Shown: positions 29,580 through 38,300, counted from the stretch's first letter. The stretch is DNA of 64,000 nt from Paraburkholderia diazotrophica (GCF_900108945.1 NZ_FNYE01000007.1:211117-275116); one strand, 5' to 3'. The notes: a model not told the origin generated them from the sequence alone. Program-made: numbers and translations.

Positions 29580-30869
29580 GTGACTCCAGATGAACCGCGC
29601 GGCCCGCTCGACGATCCCGGCGCGACGATCCTGATTCCGACACCGGGTGGCGCGCGGGCCGCATTCGTGGCGGCCGCGGCGAGCGCGGCGCCCATCGCGC
29701 CGAACGCGGGCGGCCTCAATCCGCTGCTGCGTGCGGCGAATCCGCTGCTCGAACTCGCCGTGCCGCTGCGCCAGTTGCCGACACATCCGAATGTCGAAGA
29801 GTTGCGCACTCAACTGATCCAGATGATGCGCACGTTCGAGACGCAAGGGCGCGCGAGCGGCATCGACGACGAGAAGCTCGGCGCGTCGCGCTATTGCCTG
29901 TGCACGTTTCTCGACGAGTCGATTGCGAGCACGCCGTGGGGCGCGGGCATGTGGGCGAGCCGCAGCCTGCTCGTGACGTTTCACAACGAGGCGTCGGGCG
30001 GCGAGCGCTTTTTCCTGATCCTGCAGCGGCTCGCTCAGAACCCCGCTGCGAATGTCGACGTGCTCGAACTGATCTACGTGATTCTCGGGCTCGGCTTCGA
30101 AGGCCGCTACAGGTTGATAGACGGCGGGCGCACGCAACTCGACACGATCCGCGAACGGCTCGAAACGATGATCCGCTCGCAACGCGGCGCCGCCGAACGC
30201 GATCTGTCCGTGCATTGGCTGCCCGTCAAGGCGGAGCGCAAGCCGCTGCTGCAACTGGTGCCGCTGTGGGTCGCGGCGGCCGTTGCGTGCGTGCTGCTCG
30301 TCGGCGTGCATCTGGTGCTGAGCTTGCGTCTGAACGACGAGTCGGATCGCGTGTTCGCCGCGCTGCACGGCGTGCGCGTCGCGCCGCCGCCGCTCGCCGC
30401 CGCGAAGGCCGCGCCGCCACCCGCGCTTGCGCCTAAGCTGTCGCAGTTCCTCGCGCCCGAGATCGCGCAGGGACTCGTGCGGGTCGCCGAAAAGCCGGAC
30501 AGGACGATCGTCGAGATCAACGGCGACGGGCTCTTCGCATCGGGCAGCGCGGAACTCACGTCGAGCTATCTGCCGCTGATCCAGCGTATCGGCGATGCGC
30601 TGAAGGATGTGCCGGGCAACGTCGTCGTCGCGGGGCACACGGACAATCAGCGTCTGCTGTCCGCGCGTTTTCCGTCGAACTGGCACCTGTCGCAGGCGCG
30701 CGCCGATGTCGTAAAGGACATGCTGGCTGCGCGCGCGGGCTCGCCTGGCCGCTTCACGGCCGAAGGCCGAGGCGACACCGAGCCGATCGCGCCCAACGAC
30801 ACACCGGCAAACCGCGCGAAGAACCGCCGTGTCGATATCACCATTCTTGCGCCGGGGGCGGCATCGTGA
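29580..30869 (+). CDS. tssL: T6SS membrane-complex protein TssL with C-terminal OmpA domain
   Basis: 429 residues from a GTG start. DotU/IcmH domain at about residues 40-235 (NPLLRAANPLLELAVPLRQL, YCLCTFLDESI, FFLILQRLAQNP, FLELIYVILGLGFEG-like). One transmembrane segment at about 222-243 (VPLWVAAAVACVLLVGVHLVL), then a periplasmic OmpA/MotB-like peptidoglycan-binding domain (about 300-425; VVAGHTDNQRL, GDTEPIAPNDTPANRAKNRRVDI). This is the 'specialised' TssL form that can anchor the complex to the cell wall by itself. The 3' end lies just before the low-complexity tract upstream of tssM. Confidence 0.94.
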   Translation: MTPDEPRGPLDDPGATILIPTPGGARAAFVAAAASAAPIAPNAGGLNPLLRAANPLLELAVPLRQLPTHPNVEELRTQLIQMMRTFETQGRASGIDDEKLGASRYCLCTFLDESIASTPWGAGMWASRSLLVTFHNEASGGERFFLILQRLAQNPAANVDVLELIYVILGLGFEGRYRLIDGGRTQLDTIRERLETMIRSQRGAAERDLSVHWLPVKAERKPLLQLVPLWVAAAVACVLLVGVHLVLSLRLNDESDRVFAALHGVRVAPPPLAAAKAAPPPALAPKLSQFLAPEIAQGLVRVAEKPDRTIVEINGDGLFASGSAELTSSYLPLIQRIGDALKDVPGNVVVAGHTDNQRLLSARFPSNWHLSQARADVVKDMLAARAGSPGRFTAEGRGDTEPIAPNDTPANRAKNRRVDITILAPGAAS

Positions 30870-30883
30870 CTTCGTTCGCCATG

Positions 30884-30975
30884 TGCACGCAATGCACGCA
30901 ATGCACACAATGCGCGCGAGCCACGCAATGCATGCAATGCATGCGAGACATGCAACACGCGCAACGCGCGCAACA
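30884..30975. repeat. Degenerate ATGCAcgca-type low-complexity tract
   Basis: About 90 bp of imperfect ~9-bp units built from ATGCACGCA/ATGCATGCA and CGCGCAACA motifs, lying between the tssL stop and the tssM start. The tssM frame is open through it and would read as His-Ala-Met/Arg-rich peptide, unlike any TssM N-terminus, so it is treated as non-coding. Confidence 0.7.
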
Positions 30976-30993
30976 CCGCGAGGGCCATCGTCC

Positions 30994-33900
30994 ATGAAAC
31001 TCCTTGGCTGGCTGAGGCGCCCGATCGTGCTGACGTTCCTCGGCGTGCTGGCGCTTGCGCTGATCGTATGGATCGAAGGCCCGCTGCTGGCATTCGCGGG
31101 CAAGGCGCCGCTCGAATCGGCGACGAGCCGCTGGATCGTGATCGTCGTGTTGTTCGTGCTGTGGGCGCTCTATTGGGGCGTGCGCTGGCTGATCGTGCGG
31201 CTCGCGAACGTGCGCTTCACGCGCGTGGTCGCCGAGGAGACGCCGCAGCCGGGCAAGAAGGAATCGGAGGCGGACGTCGCCGCGCTCAAGCAGCGCTTCG
31301 AAGATGCGATGGCGATTCTGCGCAAGGCGCGCATCAAGGGGCGCTTCGGCAGCCAGTATGTGTATCAGTTGCCGTGGTACATGTTCGTCGGCGCGCCCGG
31401 CACCGGCAAGACGACGGCGCTGCTGCACTCGGGCCTCAAGTTTCCGCTCGCGGACCGGCTCGGCAAGCAGGCGGTCGGCGGTGTCGGCGGCACGCGCAAT
31501 TGCGACTGGTGGTTCACCGACGATGCCGTGCTGCTCGACACGGCTGGCCGCTACACGACCCAGGACAGTTTCGCCGAAGCCGATCAGGCCGCATGGGGCG
31601 GCTTCCTGCAACTGCTGCGCAAGTACCGGCCGCGCCGGCCGCTCAACGGCGTGATCGTCGCGCTGTCGGTGCAGGATCTGCTGCAACTGTCCGACACCCA
31701 GCGCGCGGTGCAGGCGGGCGCCGTGCGCGAACGTCTGAAGGAACTGTACGCGCGGCTCGGCATGCGGTTTCCCGTGTATGTGGTCGTCACAAAGTGCGAT
31801 CTGCTGGCGGGCTTCGCCGAGTTCTTCGACGACCTCGGTCGCGACGAGCGCGAACAGGTATGGGGCATGACTTTCCCTTACGTCGCGCAAGGCGCGCCGG
31901 ATGAAGCGCTCGCGTCGTTCCCCAGCGAGTTCGCCGGGCTGGAGAAGCAGTTGCAGGCGCGTGTGCTGAGACGCATGCAGCAGGAGACCGATACGCGGCG
32001 ACGCGCGCTCGTGTACGGTTTTCCGCAGCAGTTCGCCGGTCTCGAGAATGTGCTGACGTCGTTCCTCCAGGAGACGTTCAGCACGTCGCGCTTCGATGAA
32101 GCAGCGCTCTTGCGCGGCGTCTATTTCACGAGCGGCACGCAAGAGGGCCGGCCCATCGACCGCGTGATGAGCGCCGTCGCGGCCGCGCTCGGCTTGCAGC
32201 GCCAGGTCGTGCTGCCCGACCCGGCAAGCGGGCGCGCGTACTTCATCACGCGCCTGTTGCGCGACGTGATTTTCCAGGAAGCGGGGCTGGCGGGCACGAA
32301 CCCGAAGCTGGAGCGCCGTCGAACGTGGTTGCAGCGCATTGCGCTCGCGCTGATCGGCCTCGCGGTCGTCATCGCGCTGGTGCTGTTCTTCATCAGCTAT
32401 CAGCGCAATCGCGCGTATATCGCGGATGTCCAGCAGCATGTGACCGCGCTGCAAAAGCTCGCGCAGAACACGCGGCCCGGCGACGATCCGCTCACGCTGC
32501 TGCCGTTGCTCAATGCCGCGCGCGATTTGCCGGGCGGCTACGCGGATCGCGACAGGAGCGTGCCGTGGCTCTCGCGGCTCGGCTTGTATCAGGGCGACAA
32601 GCTGGGCCTCGAAGCGCAGGCGAGTTACCGGCGGCTCTTGAAGCAGACGCTGCTGCCTCTTGTGGTGCGCGGAATGGAAGAAGAGTTGCGGCGCGGCGAC
32701 GCGAACAATCCCGACTTTCAGTACGAGGTGCTGCGCGCGTATCTGATGCTCGGCGATGCGTCGCACTTCGACGCGGATTCCGTCCGCCTGTGGGCCGACA
32801 TCGACTGGCGGCGCGGACCGCTGCGCGATGCGAGCGACGACCAGCGCAACGACATCGACGGTCATCTCGCCGCGCTGTTCCAGCCCGCGCAGTTCGATGC
32901 GTCGCTGCCGCTCGACAAGAACCTGATCGCGCAGGCGCGCACGAACCTCGCGAAGATGCCGCTCGCGCAGCGCATGTTCAATCGCGTCGCCCGCGATCTC
33001 GAACAGGCGAAGCTGCCGGAATTCAGCGTCGCGGCAGCGGGGGGACGCAATGCGTCGCTCGTGCTCGTCAGAAAGAGCGGCGCGCCACTGACGCGCGGCG
33101 TGCCGGGCGCCTATACGCGGGCGGGCTATCAGAAGTTCGTCCAGCTACGCGACGCGGCCGTGATCGATGTCGCGCGCGACGACTGGGTGCTCGGCCGCGA
33201 AGAGTCGGTGCTGACGCCGAACGGCATCGAGGATCTGCAGTCCGCGATGACGCGGCTTTACTACGACGAGTACATCCGGCAGTGGGACGCGCTGCTCGCG
33301 GATATCGACGTGGTGCCGTTCGACGGCGTCGAGAAGGGCGCGCGCGTCGCGAATCTGCTCGCCGCGCCCGATTCGCCGTTGCGCGCGCTGATGCTCGCCG
33401 CCGCGCAGGAGACGACGCTCGGCACAGTCAAGACGGGCGGATCGCTCGCGGGGCAGGGCGTTGCCGCGCTCGGCAACAAGCTCGATGCGGTGAAAAAGCG
33501 GCTCGAAAGCGCGCTCGGCAACCAGCCTGACGAAGCGCCGCCGCCGGCCGCACAGGTCAATCCCGTCGATGCGCACTTCCAGGCGCTGCACGATCTCGCG
33601 GGCAAGCCGGGCGCGGCGGGGCCCGTGCCGCTCGATACGCAGCTCGCGGCGCTGAAGGACGCAGCGTCGTATCTCGAAGCCGCCGATGCCGCGCGCAAGC
33701 AGGGACTGCCCGCACCGCCCGGCGACGCGCTGAACAAGCTGAAGCTCGCCGCGCAGGGCGCGCCCGCTCCACTCGCGAACGTCGCCGACGACATCGCAAA
33801 CGGCGGCTCGATGCTGATGATCGGCGGCGAGCGTGCGCGCCTCAATGCGCTGTGGCAGGCGAATGTCGCGCAGATTTGCCGGCAGGCGCTCGACGGCCGC

Positions 33901-34527
33901 TATCCGCTGGTGCGCGGCTCCACGCGCGATGCGGCATCCGACGACTTCGGGCGGTTGCTCGGGCCCGGTGGCCTCATCGACGATTTTTTCCAGAAGAACC
34001 TCGCGACGCTCGTCGACATGTCGGGGCCGCAGTGGCGCTGGCGCAATGGCGCCGATTCGCTCGGCATTCCGCAGGACGTGCTCGTGCAGTTTCAGCGGGC
34101 CGCGCAGATCAGGGATGCGTTTTTCCGCGCGGGCGGGCGCGACGTGTCCGTGCGCTTCTCGCTCAAGGTGCTCGATATCGATCCCGCGATCGACCACGCG
34201 ACGATCGACATCGACGGGCAGCAACTGGTTGCCGCCCATGTCGATCAGTCGATGGTGTTCCAGTGGCCGAGCGGCAAGGGCACGGGACAGGCGCATGTCG
34301 ATTTCGAGCCGTCGGGCGACGCGTCGGCGCCCCGCGCGGATGGGCCGTGGGCGCTGCTGCATCTGGTCGACGACGCGCGCTTGCAGCCGACTGCGCAAGC
34401 GGACCGTTTCAAGATGACCTTCGACTCGGATGGGCGCACGCTCGTGCTTCAGCTCGACGCAAGCAGCGTGATGAATCCGTTCCGTCGAGGGATATTCGAC
34501 CAGTTTCGCTGTCCTGATCGGCTATGA
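30994..34527 (+). CDS. tssM: T6SS inner-membrane protein TssM (IcmF)
   Basis: 1177 residues from MKLLGWLRR. Two N-terminal transmembrane segments (about 8-27 and 44-66), a cytoplasmic NTPase-like domain with intact Walker A GAPGTGKTT (about 133-141) and WWFTDDAVLLDTAGRYTTQ, a third transmembrane segment (about 449-468), then a large periplasmic region with IcmF-related and C-terminal VasK domains ending SVMNPFRRGIFDQFRCP. TssM spans the envelope with TssL and TssJ. The frame is open upstream to 30829 through the low-complexity tract, but that extension is not IcmF-like. The stop overlaps tagF by 4 bp. Confidence 0.95.
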   Translation: MKLLGWLRRPIVLTFLGVLALALIVWIEGPLLAFAGKAPLESATSRWIVIVVLFVLWALYWGVRWLIVRLANVRFTRVVAEETPQPGKKESEADVAALKQRFEDAMAILRKARIKGRFGSQYVYQLPWYMFVGAPGTGKTTALLHSGLKFPLADRLGKQAVGGVGGTRNCDWWFTDDAVLLDTAGRYTTQDSFAEADQAAWGGFLQLLRKYRPRRPLNGVIVALSVQDLLQLSDTQRAVQAGAVRERLKELYARLGMRFPVYVVVTKCDLLAGFAEFFDDLGRDEREQVWGMTFPYVAQGAPDEALASFPSEFAGLEKQLQARVLRRMQQETDTRRRALVYGFPQQFAGLENVLTSFLQETFSTSRFDEAALLRGVYFTSGTQEGRPIDRVMSAVAAALGLQRQVVLPDPASGRAYFITRLLRDVIFQEAGLAGTNPKLERRRTWLQRIALALIGLAVVIALVLFFISYQRNRAYIADVQQHVTALQKLAQNTRPGDDPLTLLPLLNAARDLPGGYADRDRSVPWLSRLGLYQGDKLGLEAQASYRRLLKQTLLPLVVRGMEEELRRGDANNPDFQYEVLRAYLMLGDASHFDADSVRLWADIDWRRGPLRDASDDQRNDIDGHLAALFQPAQFDASLPLDKNLIAQARTNLAKMPLAQRMFNRVARDLEQAKLPEFSVAAAGGRNASLVLVRKSGAPLTRGVPGAYTRAGYQKFVQLRDAAVIDVARDDWVLGREESVLTPNGIEDLQSAMTRLYYDEYIRQWDALLADIDVVPFDGVEKGARVANLLAAPDSPLRALMLAAAQETTLGTVKTGGSLAGQGVAALGNKLDAVKKRLESALGNQPDEAPPPAAQVNPVDAHFQALHDLAGKPGAAGPVPLDTQLAALKDAASYLEAADAARKQGLPAPPGDALNKLKLAAQGAPAPLANVADDIANGGSMLMIGGERARLNALWQANVAQICRQALDGRYPLVRGSTRDAASDDFGRLLGPGGLIDDFFQKNLATLVDMSGPQWRWRNGADSLGIPQDVLVQFQRAAQIRDAFFRAGGRDVSVRFSLKVLDIDPAIDHATIDIDGQQLVAAHVDQSMVFQWPSGKGTGQAHVDFEPSGDASAPRADGPWALLHLVDDARLQPTAQADRFKMTFDSDGRTLVLQLDASSVMNPFRRGIFDQFRCPDRL

Positions 34528-35249
34528 GCGAGTTCGTCGCAGAAGGGCCGGGTTTTTTCGGCAAGGTGCGCACGCATGGCGATTTCGTCACGCGGCGTCT
34601 GCCTGCCGCGTTCGTCACGCCGTGGGACGCGTGCCTGCAGCAGGGCATGCTGTTCGCACAGCGGTGGTTCGGTGCGCAGTGGCTGCCCGTGTATCTGAAT
34701 GCGCCCATCTGGTGCTTTGCGCTCGGTGCGGGTATCTGCGGTGAGTCGGCATGGGCGGGTGTCGTGATGCCGGGCGTCGACAGAGTGGGGCGTTATTTTC
34801 CGTTCACGATCGCCGCGCCGATCACGTGCGGCGATGCGGCCGCGTGGCTCAGTGGAGCGCAGTGCTGGTACGACGAGGCGACTCGGCGCGCGCTGTCGAC
34901 GCTTGCCGACGATTTCGTGCTCGAGCGCTTCGATGAAGAACTCGATGCGTGGGGGCCGCTTACGGTCGCGCCAGTTGCACCGGCCGCAAGCGGCGCGCCC
35001 GCATGGCGGCTGTATCCGCTGGAACAAGCGCAGGCGGACGGCATGCAGGCAGTCGCCACGCAAGGCGGCTTTTCCGCATTGCTGGCTGTCGGCATCGAGA
35101 CGGGATCGAGCGCGTGGTGGACGCAAGGGTCGAGCGCGGTGCCTGCGTCGCTGCTATGCGGACGGGGACTGCCCGATGGCGAGCGCTTCGTCGGCCTGCT
35201 CGACGAAGCGCGCAGCGGCTGGCAGAGGGTTGTGAAATTGCGCGAATGA
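34524..35249 (+). CDS. tagF: T6SS accessory protein TagF
   Basis: 241 residues. N-terminal TagF/DUF2094 (ImpM) motif GFFGKVRTHGDFVTRRLP, WDACLQQGML, and WAGVVMPGVDRVGRYFPFTIA. In Pseudomonas TagF represses T6SS post-translationally, independently of the PpkA phospho-switch. Here it is a stand-alone TagF without a PppA fusion, matching the separate phosphatase gene. ATGA overlap with tssM shows translational coupling. Confidence 0.92.
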   Translation: MSEFVAEGPGFFGKVRTHGDFVTRRLPAAFVTPWDACLQQGMLFAQRWFGAQWLPVYLNAPIWCFALGAGICGESAWAGVVMPGVDRVGRYFPFTIAAPITCGDAAAWLSGAQCWYDEATRRALSTLADDFVLERFDEELDAWGPLTVAPVAPAASGAPAWRLYPLEQAQADGMQAVATQGGFSALLAVGIETGSSAWWTQGSSAVPASLLCGRGLPDGERFVGLLDEARSGWQRVVKLRE

Positions 35250-35327
35250 AAGCGGGTGAAGGCGGGTGAAAGCGGATGAAAGCTCGCGCGCGTGTGGACA
35301 GGTCAAGCGTTGATCGGAGGTCGCGGT

Positions 35328-35924
35328 ATGTCTGACTCAATCATTTCGTTTGTGGACGGGCGCACGGCACGCAGGGCGGTGACGATGGCGCTGTGTGCGA
35401 TCGCGTGCGTGCATCTAGCGCATGCCGCGGACCCGGTCGTCAAGGAGCAGGACATCGACGAACAGTCGGTGACGAAGGCGCTCGCTCCCGAGGACAACGG
35501 CGACAACATCGTCACGCGCGGCTTCGTGTTGTCGAACAAGCAGCCCGGCGCACCGGCGAAGCCTGCAGGCTCCGCGAAGCATCCGTCGCTGCAGATGCTG
35601 ATCACGTTCACGACCAACTCGTCGACGCTCACCGATAGCGCGCAGGCCGCGCTCGACAAGGTGGCTCACGCGTTGCAGTCGGAACAGTTGGCGGCGTTCC
35701 GGTTTCGTGTCGAAGGACATGCCGATCCGCGCGGCTCGGCGGATGCAAACATGAAGCTGTCGGAGGATCGCGCTGCTGCCGTCGTCGATTATCTGACGCA
35801 CAAGGACGGCATCGCGCCGGAGCGCCTGTCGTCGGTCGGCAAGGGATCGACCGAGCCGCTGAACCGGCGCAATCCGATCGCGCCGGAAAACCGTCGCGTC
35901 ACGATCGTCACCGTGACGGACTAG
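35328..35924 (+). CDS. Exported OmpA-family protein
   Basis: 198 residues from the ATG at 35328, fixed by GGAGG 8 nt upstream. A signal peptide (AVTMALCAIACVHLAHA|ADP, cleaved near residue 33) is followed by a linker and an OmpA C-terminal domain (about 90-195) with FTTNSSTLTDSAQAALDKVA, VEGHADPRGSADANMKLSEDRA and NRRNPIAPENRRV. No lipobox and no barrel, so probably a soluble periplasmic peptidoglycan-binding protein. Genes of this type sit at the end of several Burkholderia-type T6SS operons; the exact role is unknown. Confidence 0.85.
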   Translation: MSDSIISFVDGRTARRAVTMALCAIACVHLAHAADPVVKEQDIDEQSVTKALAPEDNGDNIVTRGFVLSNKQPGAPAKPAGSAKHPSLQMLITFTTNSSTLTDSAQAALDKVAHALQSEQLAAFRFRVEGHADPRGSADANMKLSEDRAAAVVDYLTHKDGIAPERLSSVGKGSTEPLNRRNPIAPENRRVTIVTVTD

Positions 35925-35948
35925 CGGCGATCGCGGGCGCTGGCGTCG

Positions 35949-36869
35949 ATGAAGTCTTTTCGCACACGTGGCATCGGGCTCACAGCGGCATGCGCGCTGT
36001 CGTTGTCGGCGATGGGATCGCTCGCCGTCGATGCCTGCGCGCAAGCAGGCGCCGCTGAACTCGAAGCGCAGAGCGAACACGCGGAGATAAGACGCGTTCC
36101 GCTTGCGAGGCTCGAAGCGTCGCTGCCAGGCGATGCGCGGCTCGTGCTCTTTGCAATTACCGACCGGCCCGGCCTCTACGTGATGCACGCGCCCAGCCTC
36201 GCCGGGCAGGGCGCAATGTTTTCCCGCGTCGTCGCGCTGTTTGAGCGCCGCGACATGCCGCGCGATCACATCGTCACGATGACGGAGATCGCCACGCACG
36301 CGCGGCGCTTTCGCACCAATGCAGCGGACCTGACAGCGGGCAACAACTTCAGCTCGACCGAGCTTGCGCATTTCTTCGATCTCGCGCGCAGTCAGCATCT
36401 GACGCTGACACCCGGCGAGCGCGCGCTGCAGCGTATCGCCGTGCAGATGGGCCTGATCGGCGAACGCAACGGTGACTGGCAAGCGCGCAGTTCGCGCGAT
36501 TTTCTGATCACGATTCCCGGGCTTGGAAAGGGGCCGGGCGGCGAGATTATCGATGCGCCCGTGAGGGCTGCCATCCTCAGTCACGAACTGGGCCATTGGC
36601 AATATTTCTCGGACAACGCATACGCGCAGGCGTGCCGCTCGTTCTGGTGGCGCGAACTCAGCTACGAGCAGCGCGCGGAACTGACGCGCCAGCTGGAAGC
36701 GTTGGGCTATGACGCGAGCGACCGGATCGTCATCGATGAAGCGCAGGCCTATCTGCTGCATACGCCCGCGCCTTATATGCCGCTCGCTGACGTGCCCGGC
36801 CCGAATGGATTCGACGTCGCGGCGATACGCGGCAGGTTGAAGCAGAGAGTGGCCGAGGCCATGCGGTGA
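35949..36869 (+). CDS. Putative secreted zinc metallopeptidase-like protein (HELGH)
   Basis: 306 residues with an N-terminal signal peptide (LTAACALSLSAMGSLAVDACA). Contains an HExxH motif, H212-E213-L-G-H216, in a hydrophobic helix (AAILSHELGHWQYF). Glu264 in VIDEAQAY is a candidate third ligand, as in gluzincins (ExxAY-like). The rest is mixed and not assigned to a named family. It is 24 bp after the OmpA gene and 45 bp before the deaminase-like gene. It may be a periplasmic enzyme helping the secretion apparatus through the wall, or an effector; neither is shown by sequence alone. Confidence 0.6.
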   Translation: MKSFRTRGIGLTAACALSLSAMGSLAVDACAQAGAAELEAQSEHAEIRRVPLARLEASLPGDARLVLFAITDRPGLYVMHAPSLAGQGAMFSRVVALFERRDMPRDHIVTMTEIATHARRFRTNAADLTAGNNFSSTELAHFFDLARSQHLTLTPGERALQRIAVQMGLIGERNGDWQARSSRDFLITIPGLGKGPGGEIIDAPVRAAILSHELGHWQYFSDNAYAQACRSFWWRELSYEQRAELTRQLEALGYDASDRIVIDEAQAYLLHTPAPYMPLADVPGPNGFDVAAIRGRLKQRVAEAMR

Positions 36870-36914
36870 CAGGGTGACACGGCGACACGAGTCAATGCGA
36901 TCGAGAGGTGTGAT

Positions 36915-37361
36915 ATGTCGACGCTGATGGAAATCGAACTGCAACGCAAAGGCGAGCACGCATTGACGCTCGTCGCGAATCGGATCAAGGCGCTCGGCGA
37001 CCGGATGCGCGGAGCGACGATTCAGATCGCCTGGGTCGAGATCGGCGAAACGCGGCTGTTCATTGCGGGCATCAATTCGTCGGCTGGCTTCAATGACAGG
37101 CAACGGGACGAATTGAAGCGCCTGGGCATTCTCGAAGTGCCGTGTCATCTGAAGGGTGTCAGGCGCGAAGACGGCGGGGCGCCTCATGCGGAAGAAAACA
37201 TGGCCGCTTACATCCACGATCGCGGCGGCAGGGGACTGCGATGGAGCCGGGCGGTAGTAGGGGGCGTCTTCGATACGAGGCGCGGTTCTCAATCGTACGT
37301 ATGCGCTGCGTGCCGTGCGATGGTCGAGCGCGTCGGTGGGGTCATAGAACCGCCGTTTTGA
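36915..37361 (+). CDS. Deaminase-fold protein (HAE / CxxC), toxin-like
   Basis: 148 residues with GAGAGG ahead of the ATG. It carries the cytidine/nucleic-acid deaminase zinc signature: His91-Ala-Glu93 (APHAEENMAAYI) and, 37 residues on, Cys130-A-A-Cys133 (YVCAACRAMVERVGG). The strand-rich segment before HAE (IQIAWVEIGETRLFIAGIN) fits the first beta-hairpin of the fold. Small deaminases of this shape are frequent as polymorphic-toxin domains. It is a whole protein with no PAAR, VgrG or Hcp fusion. A T6SS cargo role is inferred from position only; a housekeeping deaminase is less likely because it matches none that I know. Confidence 0.6.
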   Translation: MSTLMEIELQRKGEHALTLVANRIKALGDRMRGATIQIAWVEIGETRLFIAGINSSAGFNDRQRDELKRLGILEVPCHLKGVRREDGGAPHAEENMAAYIHDRGGRGLRWSRAVVGGVFDTRRGSQSYVCAACRAMVERVGGVIEPPF

Positions 37362-37368
37362 GGCACGC

Positions 37369-37413
37369 GATTCTGGTTCGCGCAGTTCTGGTTCGCGCAG
37401 GTCTGGTTCAGGT
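37369..37413. repeat. Three 15-bp tandem repeats
   Basis: Three consecutive units resembling AGTTCTGGTTCGCGC (37369-37383, 37384-37398, 37399-37413, the last degenerate) lie just after the deaminase-like gene in an otherwise featureless 214-bp gap. Confidence 0.7.
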
Positions 37414-37575
37414 AGGCAGTTGCGCAGTTGGAGCGCAGCACACGATGTCGGCAATACGCGGTCCGTCTTCTTACAGGTTTCGACGAGATGACTCTTGAGG
37501 GCATTCACGCTTTCAATGAATGCCGTTAAAGGCGAATTCGCCAAGTACGATCAATTTACTTTAAGGGGCAAAATC

Positions 37576-38145
37576 ATGGCATTGGCAGACAACATCCGGC
37601 TAGGCGAAAGCGCGGTCAGAGAGGTGAAGGGCCTGGGCGTTCTGGCTTGCAACAAGCTCGGGGATCGCCTCAAAGCGGCGGGCGGCGTAGACAACGTGGT
37701 CGGCTACGGCTACGACGACACGGCGGGAGCGGGTGTCGACAGAACGCGAAGCGCCGGTGTACGCACCATGACAATCGGGAATATGCGCGGCACCGCGGAG
37801 CACGTGAGAAATACGAAATACGGTAACTGCTGGGAGCAGGCCATCATCGCCTTCGTTCATCTCTACGACAAAGGTCTGCGTCCGCTCGATCTGATGCAGT
37901 TCACCACCGCGGGTTATGACCATGTGTGGGTCGGCATCGGCCTGCATCCGGGATGGCAGTCGAACAACCTGCGCTCTTGGGGCCCCGACGCAGTCTGGTG
38001 CGATCCGTGGCAAGGCGACGGTGTCGTGTTTGCGGTATCCGATCTGGTCAAGGGCGCCGTGCGCAATCTGAACGCCATCTACAAGTGCAATACCTGTGAA
38101 CTGGTTGAAGCCGGAATGCCGCTGTCGCTGATACGGGTCGATTGA
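37576..38145 (+). CDS. Papain-like Cys-His-Asp protein, toxin-like
   Basis: 189 residues from the ATG at 37576, preceded by AAGGGG; an in-frame start at 37495 lacks a good site. No signal peptide. A candidate triad is easy to read: Cys85 in KYGNCWEQAII, His116 in AGYDHVWVGIG and Asp143 in WCDPWQGDG. This order (GNCxE, DHxxVxxG, CDPW) is the pattern of papain-like/transglutaminase-like cysteine hydrolases found as bacterial toxin or effector domains. It is the last gene of the T6SS-side series and is followed by transposase debris. Enzymatic class is inferred from motif order, not from a recognised named family. Confidence 0.55.
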   Translation: MALADNIRLGESAVREVKGLGVLACNKLGDRLKAAGGVDNVVGYGYDDTAGAGVDRTRSAGVRTMTIGNMRGTAEHVRNTKYGNCWEQAIIAFVHLYDKGLRPLDLMQFTTAGYDHVWVGIGLHPGWQSNNLRSWGPDAVWCDPWQGDGVVFAVSDLVKGAVRNLNAIYKCNTCELVEAGMPLSLIRVD

Positions 38146-38221
38146 TGGTGGATTACGCCGCCGGGCGTCGTGATCGCGATGATGGTGAGCTGTCCGCTGG
38201 ACCGGACGCATCGTGAGGTCC

Positions 38222-38300
38222 AGCGGCGCGGTTGCGGCTCGGGCATGCCGTCGGCCACCTTCTGAATCTGCCTGTACCTGTCCAGTTCGCGCATCGTCAT
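38222..38300 (-). pseudogene. ISNCY-type transposase N-terminal remnant
   Basis: On the minus strand from 38300 the sequence reads MTMRELDRYRQIQKVADG, closely resembling the N-terminus of ISNCY-family transposases (MTMKELDRLxVIQxVxDG). The reading then dissolves without the helix-turn-helix. Only the first ~25 codons remain. Confidence 0.5.

Noticed and set aside
30829..30993. 55-residue His/Met-rich N-terminal extension of TssM
   Set aside because: It is the translation of a low-complexity repeat, overlaps tssL, and does not resemble IcmF N-termini; MKLLGWLRR at 30994 is the natural start.
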